Assembly (NCBI RefSeq): GCF_001654835.1
Contig: NZ_LXEP01000008.1
Span: 1-64,000, forward strand
Source: Buttiauxella gaviniae ATCC 51604
GTDB lineage: Bacteria > Pseudomonadota > Gammaproteobacteria > Enterobacterales > Enterobacteriaceae
DNA length: 64,000 nucleotides
Direction: 5' to 3'
A program made the translations under genes and the position numbers. The notes under the pieces were generated by a model that saw nothing but the letters and a program-made list of their open reading frames with translations, did not search any database and had not been told where the DNA came from. Each line of letters begins with the position of its first letter. The first letter of the stretch is position 1. Shown here in pieces: positions 42,505 through 52,620 of this stretch.

Positions 42505-43266
42505 ATGGTTTCAACTTCAGGAGCCGGGCCACGTAGTGGCGTTTATTACTTTTCGCAAGGCTGGAAGCTGGTACATCAGCCAGGGATCAGGCGCTTCGTG
42601 CTCTTGCCATTGTTGGTCAATATTTTATTAATGGGTGGAGCATTTTGGTGGTTGTTTACTCGCCTGGATGTTTGGGTTCCCACACTTCTTTCTTACGTTC
42701 CAGATTGGTTACAGTGGTTGAGCTATCTCATTTGGCCACTGGCAGTCGTGTCTATCTTGCTGGTGTTTGGCTACTTCTTCTCAACCATAGCCAACTGGAT
42801 TGCTGCCCCCTTCAACGGATTACTGGCAGAACAACTCGAAGCTCGTCTGACTGGCGCAACACCGCCGGATACCGGCGTGTTAGATATCATGAAAGATGTT
42901 CCACGTATTATGAAACGCGAATGGCAAAAGCTCTCCTGGTACCTACCGCGAGCGCTTGTATTGCTGGTTCTCTACTTTATCCCTGGCATCGGCCAAACCG
43001 TCGCGCCAGTTTTATGGTTCTTATTTAGCGCCTGGATGCTGGCTATCCAGTATTGCGACTACCCATTTGATAACCATAAAGTGCCATTTAAAGAAATGCG
43101 CATCTCACTGCGTGAGAAGAAAATCATTAACATGCAGTTTGGCTCACTAGTCAGTCTGTTTACGCTTATCCCATTCCTGAATCTGGTTATCATGCCAGTC
43201 GCTGTATGTGGTGCTACCGCCATGTGGGTCGACTGCTATCGCCCTAAACACGCCATGTGGAAGTAA
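42505..43266 (+). CDS. cysZ: Sulfate transporter CysZ
   Basis: 253 residues, high-affinity sulfate/proton symporter of the inner membrane. Four to six hydrophobic segments. The conserved sequences [20 protein letters not shown] and [19 protein letters not shown] match E. coli. AAGGAG lies 14 bases before the ATG, which is long. Divergent from zipA and upstream of cysK. Confidence 0.96.
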   Translation: MVSTSGAGPRSGVYYFSQGWKLVHQPGIRRFVLLPLLVNILLMGGAFWWLFTRLDVWVPTLLSYVPDWLQWLSYLIWPLAVVSILLVFGYFFSTIANWIAAPFNGLLAEQLEARLTGATPPDTGVLDIMKDVPRIMKREWQKLSWYLPRALVLLVLYFIPGIGQTVAPVLWFLFSAWMLAIQYCDYPFDNHKVPFKEMRISLREKKIINMQFGSLVSLFTLIPFLNLVIMPVAVCGATAMWVDCYRPKHAMWK

Positions 43267-43272
43267 ATTTGC

Positions 43273-43297
43273 AGGAGCGGCTTATGCCGCTCCTTAT
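43273..43297 (+). terminator. Terminator after cysZ
   Basis: AGGAGCGGC-TTAT-GCCGCTCCT followed by TATTCC. Good stem, modest T-run. Confidence 0.65.
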
Positions 43298-43418
43298 TCC
43301 TTCTGGCTTCTGCTTATTTCCCTTCTACATATAGATATGCGATTTCTTTACTTCCGCATAACTTCTAAGCAGGTATGCTGGAGAGGTTTCCCAAATTTCA
43401 TACAGTTAAGGACGGGTT

Positions 43419-44390
43419 ATGAGCAAGATCTATGAAGACAACTCTCTGACTATCGGTCATACGCCGCTGGTTCGACTGAACCGCATCGGTAATGGACGCA
43501 TCCTGGCCAAGGTAGAGTCCCGTAACCCGAGCTTTAGCGTAAAATGCCGTATCGGGGCCAATATGATTTGGGATGCCGAAAAACGCGGTGTGCTGAAGCC
43601 TGGTATAGAGTTAGTTGAGCCAACCAGTGGTAACACCGGCATTGCACTGGCATATGTCGCCGCAGCACGTGGTTATAAGCTGACGCTAACCATGCCTGAA
43701 ACCATGAGTATTGAACGCCGTAAGCTGCTCAAAGCCCTGGGTGCTAACCTGGTATTGACTGAAGGCGCGAAAGGCATGAAAGGCGCGATTCAGAAAGCAG
43801 AAGAAATTGTTGCCAGTAATCCTGAGAGATTCCTGTTACTGCAACAGTTTAGTAATCCAGCAAACCCTGAAATCCATGAAAAAACTACTGGCCCAGAAAT
43901 CTGGGAAGATACCGATGGTGAAGTGGACGTATTCATCGCTGGTGTTGGCACCGGTGGTACGTTGACTGGTGTTAGTCGCTATATTAAAAACACCAAGGGC
44001 AAAACAGACCTTATCAGTGTGGCCGTTGAGCCGACTGACTCCCCGGTTATTGCTCAGGCTTTGGCGGGCGAAGAACTCAAACCTGGCCCACATAAAATTC
44101 AAGGTATCGGTGCTGGTTTTATCCCTGGAAACCTCGATCTGAAACTTATCGACAGAGTTATCGCTATCACTAACGACGAAGCAATTTCTACTGCACGTCG
44201 TTTGATGGAAGAAGAAGGTATTCTTGCGGGGATTTCATCGGGTGCAGCAGTAGCTGCAGCGTTAAAACTTCAGGAAGATGAAGCATTTACCAATAAAAAT
44301 ATTGTGGTTATACTGCCTTCTTCCGGGGAGCGTTACCTGAGTACCGCCCTGTTTGCCGATCTTTTCACTGAAAAAGAACTCCAACAGTGA
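43419..44390 (+). CDS. cysK: Cysteine synthase A
   Basis: 323 residues, PLP-dependent O-acetylserine sulfhydrylase. PLP lysine K42 in [11 protein letters not shown]; substrate loop [14 protein letters not shown] phosphate loop [10 protein letters not shown]. Makes cysteine from O-acetylserine and sulfide. Same order, cysZ-cysK-ptsH, as E. coli. CysB control is expected but I did not identify a reliable site. Followed by a terminator. Confidence 0.98.
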   Translation: MSKIYEDNSLTIGHTPLVRLNRIGNGRILAKVESRNPSFSVKCRIGANMIWDAEKRGVLKPGIELVEPTSGNTGIALAYVAAARGYKLTLTMPETMSIERRKLLKALGANLVLTEGAKGMKGAIQKAEEIVASNPERFLLLQQFSNPANPEIHEKTTGPEIWEDTDGEVDVFIAGVGTGGTLTGVSRYIKNTKGKTDLISVAVEPTDSPVIAQALAGEELKPGPHKIQGIGAGFIPGNLDLKLIDRVIAITNDEAISTARRLMEEEGILAGISSGAAVAAALKLQEDEAFTNKNIVVILPSSGERYLSTALFADLFTEKELQQ

Positions 44391-44412
44391 AGCCAATCAG
44401 GTAAATCAGTGT

Positions 44413-44440
44413 AAAAAAGCACCCGAATGGGTGCTTTTTT
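44413..44440 (+). terminator. Terminator after cysK
   Basis: AAAAAAGCACCC-GAAT-GGGTGCTTTTTT, perfect 12-bp arms, 23 bases past the stop. Confidence 0.92.
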
Positions 44441-44510
44441 GTGGCATACGTCAAACTTTTAGGCACCCTGCCATTGCGTCACTCCGCCAGGTCTGGTATC
44501 TATCCAGCAA

Positions 44511-44534
44511 ATTATTTTGATGCGCGAAATTAAT
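44511..44534 (+). promoter_or_regulatory. Possible Mlc operator upstream of ptsH
   Basis: ATTATTTTGATGCGCGAAAT followed by TAAT is near-palindromic (ATTATTT ... AAATTAAT), the form of Mlc sites at pts promoters. ptsHI is an Mlc target in E. coli. Based on pattern and position only. Confidence 0.45.
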
Positions 44535-44541
44535 CGGAAAA

Positions 44542-44557
44542 TGTGATGTACATCTGC
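44542..44557 (+). promoter_or_regulatory. Possible CRP site upstream of ptsH
   Basis: TGTGAT-GTAC-ATCTGC: a perfect left half-site and a weaker right half (consensus ATCACA). CRP activates ptsHI in E. coli. Confidence 0.4.
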
Positions 44558-44569
44558 TGAATCGATTTA
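44556..44569 (+). promoter_or_regulatory. Cra (FruR) operator upstream of ptsH
   Basis: GCTGAATCGATTTA fits every position of the Cra consensus RSTGAAWCSNTHHW. It is about 215-230 bases before ptsH, next to the CRP and Mlc-like sites, so this 60-base patch is probably the upstream pts control region. Confidence 0.65.
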
Positions 44570-44785
44570 ACGATTTGGTGCAAAATCACATTTCACGGCA
44601 TAATGATTAATGACGAGCGAGCCGCGAAGCGCATGGTCGATACCAAAGCACATTTCGTGGTTCCAGAAAGCATCCTGTGTCGCGTAGAGTTACAATTAAC
44701 ACGGCGCTAACTATACAGGCTAAAGTTTTGCCACCAGGCTAGACTTTAGTTCCACAACACTAAACCTATAAGTTGGGGAAATACA

Positions 44786-45043
44786 ATGTTCCAGCAAGAA
44801 GTTACCATTACCGCTCCAAACGGTCTGCATACCCGCCCTGCTGCTCAGTTTGTTAAAGAAGCTAAAGGCTTCACTTCTGAGATCACTGTGACCTCCAACG
44901 GCAAAAGCGCAAGCGCGAAAAGCCTGTTCAAACTGCAAACTCTGGGTCTGACCCAAGGTACTGTTGTGACCATCTCCGCTGAAGGCGAAGATGATCAGAA
45001 AGCAGTTGAGCATCTGGTAAAACTGATGGCTGAACTCGAGTAA
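44786..45043 (+). CDS. ptsH: PTS phosphocarrier protein HPr
   Basis: 85 residues. The phosphorylated His15 is in [13 protein letters not shown]. Ser46 is in [11 protein letters not shown]. Carries phosphate from EI to all sugar-specific EIIA domains. First gene of ptsH-ptsI-crr. TTGGGGA lies 9 bases before the ATG. Confidence 0.98.
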   Translation: MFQQEVTITAPNGLHTRPAAQFVKEAKGFTSEITVTSNGKSASAKSLFKLQTLGLTQGTVVTISAEGEDDQKAVEHLVKLMAELE

Positions 45044-45087
45044 GTTCTGGGTTCTTCGTAAATATCAGTCACAAGTAAGGTAGGGTT

Positions 45088-46815
45088 ATGATTTCAGGCA
45101 TTTTAGCATCCCCGGGTATCGCTTTCGGCAAGGCACTTTTGCTGAAGGAAGATGAAATTGTCATCGACCGGAAGAAAATTTCTGCCGACAAAGTTGCGCA
45201 GGAAGTTGAACGTTTCTTAAGTGGGCGCGCTAAAGCGTCGGCACAGTTAGAAGCGATCAAAATTAAAGCTGGCGAGACCTTCGGTGAAGAAAAGGAAGCT
45301 ATCTTCGAAGGCCACATTATGTTGCTGGAAGACGAAGAGCTTGAGCAGGAAATCATAGCCCTTATCACCGATAAGTTAGTGACTGCTGATGCAGCTGCTC
45401 ACGAAATTATCGAAGGCCAGGCGATCGCGCTGGAAGAATTAGACGATGAATACCTGAAAGAACGTGCGGCTGACGTACGTGATATCGGTAAGCGTCTGCT
45501 GCGCAATATCCTTGGTCTGGCAATTATTGACCTTAGCTCCATCCAAGATGAAGTTATCCTGGTCGCTAAAGATTTGACTCCGTCAGAAACCGCACAGCTT
45601 AACCTGCAAAAGGTTCTGGGTTTCATCACCGATATCGGTGGCCGTACCTCCCACACCTCCATCATGGCGCGTTCTCTTGAACTGCCTGCGATTGTTGGTA
45701 CCGGTAGCGTGACCAGCCAGGTGAAGAACGGTGATTACCTGATCCTCGATGCTGTTAACAATAAAGTTTACGTTAACCCAACCAACGAAGAGATCGAAGC
45801 TCTGCGTGCTGTACAGCAGCAAGAAGCTTCTGAGAAAGCTGAACTGGCAAAACTGAAAGATCTGCCAGCAATCACTCTCGATGGTCATCAGGTAGAAGTA
45901 TGCGCAAACATTGGTACTGTTCGTGATGTCGACGGTGCTGAGCGTAATGGTGCAGAAGGTGTAGGTCTGTATCGTACAGAATTCCTGTTCATGGACCGTG
46001 ATTCACTGCCAACTGAAGATGAGCAGTTCGCGGCGTACAAAGCTGTTGCTGAGGCCTGTGGCTCACAAGCAGTTATCGTACGTACCATGGATATCGGTGG
46101 CGACAAAGAGCTGCCGTACATGAACTTCCCGAAAGAAGAGAACCCGTTCCTGGGCTGGCGTGCAGTACGTATCGCCATGGATCGTAAAGAGATCCTGTAC
46201 GCTCAGGTTCGCGCTATCCTGCGTGCTTCTGTATTCGGTAAATTACGTATCATGTTCCCAATGATCATCTCTGTTGAAGAAGTGCGTGCACTGAAAGCTG
46301 AGATCGAAATCATGAAGGCGCAGTTGCGTGAAGAAGGCAAAGCGTTTGACGAAACTATTGAAGTTGGCGTGATGGTTGAGACTCCGGCTGCGGCCACGAT
46401 TGCTCGCCATTTGGCTAAAGAAGTCGACTTCTTCAGTATCGGTACCAATGACCTGACGCAGTACACCCTGGCAGTTGACCGCGGTAATGATATGATTTCA
46501 CATCTTTACCAGCCAATGTCACCGTCTGTACTGACTCTGATTAAGCAAGTTATTGATGCTTCTCATGCAGAAGGTAAATGGACCGGTATGTGTGGTGAGC
46601 TTGCAGGCGACGAACGTGCTACACTTCTGTTGCTGGGAATGGGTCTGGACGAATTTAGTATGAGTTCCATTTCTATCCCGCGCATTAAGAAGATTATTCG
46701 TAACACGAACTTCGAAGATGCGAAGGTGTTAGCAGAGCAAGCACTTGCTCAACCGACAACGGACGAGTTAATGATGCTGGTTAACAAGTTCATTGAAGAA
46801 AAAACAATCTGCTAA
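45088..46815 (+). CDS. ptsI: PTS enzyme I
   Basis: 575 residues, the E. coli length. Active-site His189 is in [20 protein letters not shown]. The C-terminal PEP-binding barrel contains [20 protein letters not shown] and the catalytic cysteine in GMCGELAGD. Transfers phosphate from PEP to HPr. 44 bases after ptsH. Confidence 0.98.
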   Translation: MISGILASPGIAFGKALLLKEDEIVIDRKKISADKVAQEVERFLSGRAKASAQLEAIKIKAGETFGEEKEAIFEGHIMLLEDEELEQEIIALITDKLVTADAAAHEIIEGQAIALEELDDEYLKERAADVRDIGKRLLRNILGLAIIDLSSIQDEVILVAKDLTPSETAQLNLQKVLGFITDIGGRTSHTSIMARSLELPAIVGTGSVTSQVKNGDYLILDAVNNKVYVNPTNEEIEALRAVQQQEASEKAELAKLKDLPAITLDGHQVEVCANIGTVRDVDGAERNGAEGVGLYRTEFLFMDRDSLPTEDEQFAAYKAVAEACGSQAVIVRTMDIGGDKELPYMNFPKEENPFLGWRAVRIAMDRKEILYAQVRAILRASVFGKLRIMFPMIISVEEVRALKAEIEIMKAQLREEGKAFDETIEVGVMVETPAAATIARHLAKEVDFFSIGTNDLTQYTLAVDRGNDMISHLYQPMSPSVLTLIKQVIDASHAEGKWTGMCGELAGDERATLLLLGMGLDEFSMSSISIPRIKKIIRNTNFEDAKVLAEQALAQPTTDELMMLVNKFIEEKTIC

Positions 46816-46855
46816 TCCACCGGATGCGGCCCAATTTACTGCTTAGGAGAAGATC

Positions 46856-47365
46856 ATGGGTTTGTTTGATAAACTGAAATCTCTGGTTTCTGATGATAAA
46901 AAAGACACCGGAACCATTGAGATTGTTGCCCCACTTTCTGGCGAAATCGTTAACATTGAAGATGTTCCAGATGTGGTTTTCGCCGAGAAGATTGTTGGTG
47001 ATGGTATTGCAATTAAACCGACTGGCAACAAAATGGTTGCTCCGGTTGACGGCACCATCGGTAAAATCTTCGAAACTAACCATGCTTTCTCTATCGAATC
47101 CGATAGCGGCATTGAGTTGTTCGTCCACTTCGGTATCGACACTGTTGAACTGAAAGGCGAAGGCTTCAAACGCATCGCAGAAGAAGGCCAGCGCGTTAAG
47201 AAAGGCGACGTAGTTATCGAGTTCGATTTGGCCCTGCTGGAAGAGAAAGCGAAGTCTACCCTGACTCCGGTTGTTATCTCCAACATGGACGAAATCAAAG
47301 AGCTGATCAAACTGACTGGTAGCGTGACTGTGGGCGAAACCCCGGTAATCCGCATCAAGAAGTAA
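46856..47365 (+). CDS. crr: PTS glucose-specific EIIA
   Basis: 169 residues. The two active-site histidines, counted with Met, are His76 (TNHAFSI) and His91 (FVHFGID), the latter phosphorylated. EIIA-Glc feeds EIICB-Glc and, depending on phosphorylation, inhibits non-PTS permeases or activates adenylate cyclase. Third gene of the operon, 40 bases after ptsI, with AGGAGA before the ATG. Confidence 0.98.
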   Translation: MGLFDKLKSLVSDDKKDTGTIEIVAPLSGEIVNIEDVPDVVFAEKIVGDGIAIKPTGNKMVAPVDGTIGKIFETNHAFSIESDSGIELFVHFGIDTVELKGEGFKRIAEEGQRVKKGDVVIEFDLALLEEKAKSTLTPVVISNMDEIKELIKLTGSVTVGETPVIRIKK

Positions 47366-47399
47366 GATTCACGCGGCAGGTCATCTCCCTGCAATGAAT

Positions 47400-47434
47400 A
47401 AAAAAACCGGAAATGTCTATTTCCGGTTTTTTTT
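47400..47434 (+). terminator. Terminator of the ptsHI-crr operon
   Basis: AAAAAACCGGAAAT-GTCT-ATTTCCGGTTTTTTTT. Long perfect stem and an eight-base T-run, also usable by the convergent rhamnosidase gene. Confidence 0.93.
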
Positions 47435-47456
47435 CGTCTATGTCTGGCACTGAATT

Positions 47457-50123
47457 TTATGCGCGCAGATATTCGACCTTATAATCTCCCGATCCTACCT
47501 CTGCAAATCCGCTATTCTCTTGCAGCTTAAAGACCATATCCCGAGCTGACAGCAGCTCTCCGATGCCCGAAAGTTTTAGGGTCGCATGTGTGTTATGTGG
47601 AACCTTAACGTCCAACGTCACAATATCCCCCACTCTGCTTTGTCTCACTTGCCAGCGAACCTTAATTTCACCGTAAACGGAGTCATAAGCCGCATCTACC
47701 CAGGAAACGTTGCCGCCAATCGTCGGTGCGATAATCACATGCTTAAAGCCTGGTTCATCAGCGTCTGCCTCAATACCCGCAACGGAGCGATACAGCCACT
47801 CCCCTACCGCGCCATACGCATAATGGTTAAACGAGTTCATATTGGCGCTCCACATCGAGCCATCAGGCTTCATACCATCCCAGTGCTCCCAGATGGTCGT
47901 TGCACCTGCTTTTACTTGATACAACCAGGAGGGAAAATCATCCTTAAGCAGCAGTTCCCACGCCTCTTGTTCCCGCCCATTCTGGCTCAGTGCATGGCAA
48001 AAATAAGGGGTACCCACAAAACCGGTCACCAAATGGCCATCATGCTCGCGCAGGAGTTCCACAAGCGTATTCACGGTACGTTCCCGGAACGATTCTGGCA
48101 CCAGGTTAAAATAGAGCGCCAGAATATGCGCAGTCTGCGTTCTGGCCGCAAGCCTGCCTGAGGGAGTGAAGAACTCATCCTGAAAACGCTGAACGATTTG
48201 CTGATGCAAAGTGCTGTAGCGCTCAAAATCTTCTGTTCGATTGAGTGCTTTGGCGGCCTGGCTGAATAGTTGTGTGGAGTAAGCAAAATAAGCCGTGCAG
48301 ACAAGATCCGTTGGCGTCGCGCCAAAATAACTCCCCTCTTTCGCATCCAACGCAACCCAATCGCCAAACTGCAATTTATAACGCCAGATCAGGTTCTCGG
48401 AATGCGTGAGCATAAAATCCACCCAACCTTTCATGCTCTGATACTGGTTTTCCAGAACGCGAGTGTCGCCATACATCAGGTACATCGTCCACGGATTGAT
48501 AACCGCGGCATCTGCCCACGCCGCTGCTGAGTGCGTTCCTCCCTCGGCCAGGTTGATATCATTCGCGCAATGCCCGGTGAGAATATCAGGAATGACGTGC
48601 GGCACACCGCCTTCTGGCGTCTGGTCGTGTTGCAGATCCCGGAGCCATTTCGCAAAGAAATTACGCGTATGCATCAGGTAACTGGCCGTGCGGCAAAATA
48701 TCTGTGCGTCCCCTGTCCAGCCCAATCTTTCATCGCGCTGGGGGCAGTCGGTCGGGACATCAATGAAATTCCCTTTTAACCCCCACAGAATGTTGTGATG
48801 AAGCTGGTTTAAATCTTCATTTGAACAATTGAAATGACCGGTTTGAGTCATATCTGAATGCAGCACCACAGCTTTGAAATTCTCAGGGCTGACATTTCCA
48901 GGGTAGCTTTCGACTTTTACGTAGCGAAAACCCTGCCAGGTAAAGCGAGGGTGATAAACCTCCGTCTCCCCGCCTTTTAAAACATACTCCACACGTTGTT
49001 TCGCTGAACGCAGATTATCCAGATAAACATTTCCCTGAGCATCCAGCGTCTCGAAATGGCGCAGAATAACTTTGTCACCCCGATTGCCATTTACTTTGAA
49101 TTCAACCCAGCCACTCAGGTTTTGCCCTAAGTCGATAACCGTATCGCCCTGCGGCGTCGTGATAATCGAAGTGGGTTCCAGCGTGGCTATTTTTTTTACT
49201 TTGCAGGCGCCCTGCGCGGTGAGCACTTTTTTATCATAAGAAACCAGGCTGACAGGGCGCCAGTGAGCGTCATCAAATCCCGTTTTATTCCAGCCTTCTT
49301 GCTCAAAGCTTGCATCGCAAATTTCACCGTCGTAAATCTCAGAGAACATAATCGGTGAATCTTCGCCACGCCAGGAATTATCGCTGACCACAATCTGCCG
49401 GGTTCCATCCTCATAATGAATCACCAGTTGGCAGATAAGTGCGGTCTGTTCGCCGTAATAATTCCTGTCGCGGGTAAAGCCCATATCACCTTTATACCAG
49501 CCAGCCCCCAGCTCAGCGCCAATAGCGTTCTCACCCGGCTTGAGTTGCTCGCTCAAATCGTAAGTTTGATAAAGCAAATGGTTGTGGTAGCTCGTCCAGC
49601 CTGGCGTTAGCTCATCATTACCGACTTTGCCTCCATTAAGATAAAACCGATAAACCCCTAAAGCTGATACATGCAAATAAGCGGAAACCACCGCACTGTC
49701 GTTGTTGAGTGAAAAGGTTTTTCTTAATAGTGTGACTTTTGAATTATCTTTATCTGCAAGAGTTTCAGCAGATATAAAATCCCCTGACCAGGGGGTATCC
49801 AGCAGCCCAGTAATAAATTCTGCGGCGGTACTCCACAGGCTTTCCTCACCATGGTTATCTTTAATTTTCACACGGACAAAATAACGTGTTGAGGGATGCA
49901 GTAAAATTTCATTAATATTCACATTCACCGAAGCGTCACTACTGATTACTCCGCTATCAAATAAAACAGCATCGAAGTATTTATCATCACTCACCTGTAA
50001 CTGATAACAAACTTGCTTCACATTCCTTTGGTTACTTTCAATCTCCCAACCGATGACTGGAAAAGCATCGATACCCGATAAAGATAACTCATAGTCAAGC
50101 GTGACCTTTTTGACTGACAGCAT
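47457..50123 (-). CDS. Alpha-L-rhamnosidase (GH78)
   Basis: 888 residues with no signal peptide, so cytoplasmic. Domain order fits GH78: an N-terminal beta domain with fibronectin-like strands (SLWSTAAEFITGLLDTPWSG), the Bac_rhamnosid_N domain (ELGAGWYKGDMGF), then the (alpha/alpha)6 catalytic domain with DCPQRDERLGWTGDAQIF near 457-474, holding the acidic catalytic cluster, and TTIWEHWDGM. Releases terminal rhamnose from rhamnosides such as plant flavonoid glycosides. Lies downstream of a sugar transporter and AraC regulator on the same strand, in the place of pdxK-yfeK between crr and cysM. Confidence 0.92.
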   Translation of the reverse strand: MLSVKKVTLDYELSLSGIDAFPVIGWEIESNQRNVKQVCYQLQVSDDKYFDAVLFDSGVISSDASVNVNINEILLHPSTRYFVRVKIKDNHGEESLWSTAAEFITGLLDTPWSGDFISAETLADKDNSKVTLLRKTFSLNNDSAVVSAYLHVSALGVYRFYLNGGKVGNDELTPGWTSYHNHLLYQTYDLSEQLKPGENAIGAELGAGWYKGDMGFTRDRNYYGEQTALICQLVIHYEDGTRQIVVSDNSWRGEDSPIMFSEIYDGEICDASFEQEGWNKTGFDDAHWRPVSLVSYDKKVLTAQGACKVKKIATLEPTSIITTPQGDTVIDLGQNLSGWVEFKVNGNRGDKVILRHFETLDAQGNVYLDNLRSAKQRVEYVLKGGETEVYHPRFTWQGFRYVKVESYPGNVSPENFKAVVLHSDMTQTGHFNCSNEDLNQLHHNILWGLKGNFIDVPTDCPQRDERLGWTGDAQIFCRTASYLMHTRNFFAKWLRDLQHDQTPEGGVPHVIPDILTGHCANDINLAEGGTHSAAAWADAAVINPWTMYLMYGDTRVLENQYQSMKGWVDFMLTHSENLIWRYKLQFGDWVALDAKEGSYFGATPTDLVCTAYFAYSTQLFSQAAKALNRTEDFERYSTLHQQIVQRFQDEFFTPSGRLAARTQTAHILALYFNLVPESFRERTVNTLVELLREHDGHLVTGFVGTPYFCHALSQNGREQEAWELLLKDDFPSWLYQVKAGATTIWEHWDGMKPDGSMWSANMNSFNHYAYGAVGEWLYRSVAGIEADADEPGFKHVIIAPTIGGNVSWVDAAYDSVYGEIKVRWQVRQSRVGDIVTLDVKVPHNTHATLKLSGIGELLSARDMVFKLQENSGFAEVGSGDYKVEYLRA

Positions 50124-50168
50124 AATGACAGGCTCCTTTGATAACTCAATATTTTGCAGATCCGATAT

Positions 50169-51473
50169 TTATTTTATCCGCATCGCTTCGGCAGGTAATA
50201 AAGGGACTCTGGGATATTTTTCCACTACCATTTCGCCTTCACTGGAAAATTCATTTCTTTGTTGGCGATGAAAACACAGCCAACCAATAAACATACCTAG
50301 AGCAACAATTGCAGAAAAGATGGAGTAAAGTGCTACCGGTCCAGCATCGAGTAAAACGGGAGTGACAAAGGCTAATAATGCACATGATAAACGTGCCACA
50401 CCCACAATCGCCCCCTGAGCAGTTGAACGAAGCATGGTCGGAAATGATTCCTGCGACCACACTTTCATAATACCTTCAAAAGCCATACCACTGCCGGTAG
50501 CAGTAAATAAAAGGAAGCAGAACCACGATAATGGCGAGAAATTAAGTAATACGGGCATAAAGAAACCGCCAGCGAAGAAGAATGCGCCAATAATAAAAAC
50601 CAGCATTCTTTTTGAGGTGTCTACCATCTTCATAAAGAGCAAACCAGATAATACTCCTACGGGCATCAACAATAAATTCCACAGAGAATTTTCCTCAACC
50701 GTAATGCCGACTACATTCACGGCAACATAAGTCCCGAATTGGCCGCCGGTATTTGCCGCCAGATTCACCAGCGTATAAAAAAAGCATAACGCTACAAACG
50801 GCCATAAATATTTCCCATGCAGTAAATCTTTAAACGACGATTTCTGTGCGCGAACCGTTGTCGCCCCACGGCGATTCTCGTCACGAGCAAGTAACCACAT
50901 TGGCGATTCAGGAATCGTCCAACGTAATAGCAGCAACACGGCGGCGACAATGCCCACATGAAGGTACATAATTTGTGCACCCAATTGCCCCCAACCCCCG
51001 ACGACGGCTGAAATTCCCATGGTGGTGCTGATACCTACCAGCCACAACAGGTTAGATAATCCGATAATCTTGCCACGGTTTTTATCACAGGCCGCTTCAG
51101 CAATCGTTGCCAAAGAAACCGGCAAATCGGCTCCTGTCGCCAGGCCAACAAACATCGTACCGGCCAGCAAAATGACAAAGACCTTGCCAAACGCCAGCAT
51201 CAGCGATCCCAAAACAATCATTGCCATAGTGGCAATAAACACTTTTCTCCTGCCGAGGCGGTCGCCCAACCTGCCACCTAAAAATGCGCCAATTGCAATG
51301 CATAGAGTTAATACGCCGGAAAGTACACCAATATCAGCCGAAGTAATGCCAATCGCTTTCTGATAAATAACTAACGCTGTGCCATTGGAAACAATGGCGG
51401 CCGAGTCGATATAAGATGCCATTCCCGAAACAACCCCCACATACCAAGGGTTAATGATTTTTGTTTTATCCAT
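50169..51473 (-). CDS. MFS sugar/glycoside transporter
   Basis: 434 residues, about 12 membrane segments, SP-like branch. Loop 2-3 motif GGRLGDRLGRRKVF at about 66-79, and the post-helix-6 PESPMWLL motif of sugar porters. 45 bases upstream of the rhamnosidase and downstream of the AraC gene, so it is the probable importer of the rhamnoside that the intracellular enzyme cleaves. Exact substrate unknown. Confidence 0.85.
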   Translation of the reverse strand: MDKTKIINPWYVGVVSGMASYIDSAAIVSNGTALVIYQKAIGITSADIGVLSGVLTLCIAIGAFLGGRLGDRLGRRKVFIATMAMIVLGSLMLAFGKVFVILLAGTMFVGLATGADLPVSLATIAEAACDKNRGKIIGLSNLLWLVGISTTMGISAVVGGWGQLGAQIMYLHVGIVAAVLLLLRWTIPESPMWLLARDENRRGATTVRAQKSSFKDLLHGKYLWPFVALCFFYTLVNLAANTGGQFGTYVAVNVVGITVEENSLWNLLLMPVGVLSGLLFMKMVDTSKRMLVFIIGAFFFAGGFFMPVLLNFSPLSWFCFLLFTATGSGMAFEGIMKVWSQESFPTMLRSTAQGAIVGVARLSCALLAFVTPVLLDAGPVALYSIFSAIVALGMFIGWLCFHRQQRNEFSSEGEMVVEKYPRVPLLPAEAMRIK

Positions 51474-51551
51474 AATATTGACTCCATTAAATTATTGTTT
51501 ACGTCATGTATTACTTATTCCCATAAAAAATGATGAATATGAAAAATATGG

Positions 51552-52409
51552 CTATAATTCTGTAATTGAATAACTTAGATGTCTTTCCTGCGAGGGTGTA
51601 CGAGAAAATCTCTTTTTATACACATCGGTTAAACGTGAGGCGTTAATAAAGCCGCAAAATAATGCCACATCTTTAATCGGCCGATCGGTAGTCCGTAAAA
51701 GTTCCTGAGCCTTTAACAAGCAACAAATTTGCTGGAATTTCTCGGGTGTGGTACCGGTCATCTCTTTAAAGAAACGAAACATCGTGCGTTTCGCCATCCC
51801 ACACTCTTCGCACAAAGCGTCCCAATTTATATGTCGGCAATAGTTCTGGCGAACATAATTCAGTATTTTTTGCCCGCTACTTTCACGGTGACGATTTCTT
51901 TCTCCCCGGCGGGCAATGCAGCGACACAGCAAAGAGACAATTTCCAGAATGGCTGCTTCTGTAGCAGAAAAGTAAACTGCATCAAAATGATCATCTCGCC
52001 TGGCTGTGACTTCTTCCGTTAACCCGACGATTTTCTGCAGTTCACTTTCGTTTAAAGTGAGCAGTTCTCTCACTGAAGGTTGAGTCGTCTCTCGGACAAC
52101 ATCCAACAATGCATCAATATTATGTATGAAACCAAAATGCCGGTCTTTATGAAATAAGAGATTAATAAGGGAAAGATTATTAGTCGACTCGTAATAATGA
52201 GTGTCATTCGCCGAAACAAAAAAGAAGTCACCTGTATAAACCAACTCCACCTGATCGTTAATAATATGAAAACCGCTGCCGCTACGCACAATAACCAGCT
52301 CATCAAAATCATGGCCGTGGGCATCTGCCATTTCCTGGTTATCCAACATAAATAAGCAGAAGGCGTGTGCCTCTGAAAGAAAAAAATCTTGTGGTTGTTT
52401 AATTTCCAT
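51552..52409 (-). CDS. AraC family regulator with cupin sensor (RhaS/RhaR-like)
   Basis: 285 residues. N-terminal cupin (HGHDFDELVIVRSGSGFHII) and C-terminal double HTH (about 185-280: ALCEECGMAKRTMFRFFKEM and DVALFCGFINASRLTDVYKK). The cupin start resembles RhaS/RhaR, rhamnose-responsive activators. First gene of the apparent AraC-MFS-GH78 unit, 78 bases before the MFS gene, and probably activates it. The effector may be rhamnose or the intact glycoside. Confidence 0.85.
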   Translation of the reverse strand: MEIKQPQDFFLSEAHAFCLFMLDNQEMADAHGHDFDELVIVRSGSGFHIINDQVELVYTGDFFFVSANDTHYYESTNNLSLINLLFHKDRHFGFIHNIDALLDVVRETTQPSVRELLTLNESELQKIVGLTEEVTARRDDHFDAVYFSATEAAILEIVSLLCRCIARRGERNRHRESSGQKILNYVRQNYCRHINWDALCEECGMAKRTMFRFFKEMTGTTPEKFQQICCLLKAQELLRTTDRPIKDVALFCGFINASRLTDVYKKRFSRTPSQERHLSYSITEL

Positions 52410-52505
52410 CTATTCACCTGCCAGTTATTTATTACATCGTGGTGATAGAGATATTAGAACTTAATATTAATGACAAGTCATTATGGCAAGATGGCACTGC
52501 GGCGT

Positions 52506-52521
52506 AAGTCACCGTGACGTT
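52506..52521. promoter_or_regulatory. Palindrome upstream of the AraC gene
   Basis: AAGTCAC-C-GTGACGTT, a near-perfect dyad about 100 bases before the AraC start. It could be a binding site, but I cannot assign a protein. Confidence 0.3.
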
Positions 52522-52620
52522 ACTATCATTTTTTCTTAATAAGTCAGATTAGAGGGGGGATGGCGAGGTAACGATTTTGTAGGGCGTGGCTTATCACCCT
52601 ACACGATTAATATTCTGAAA

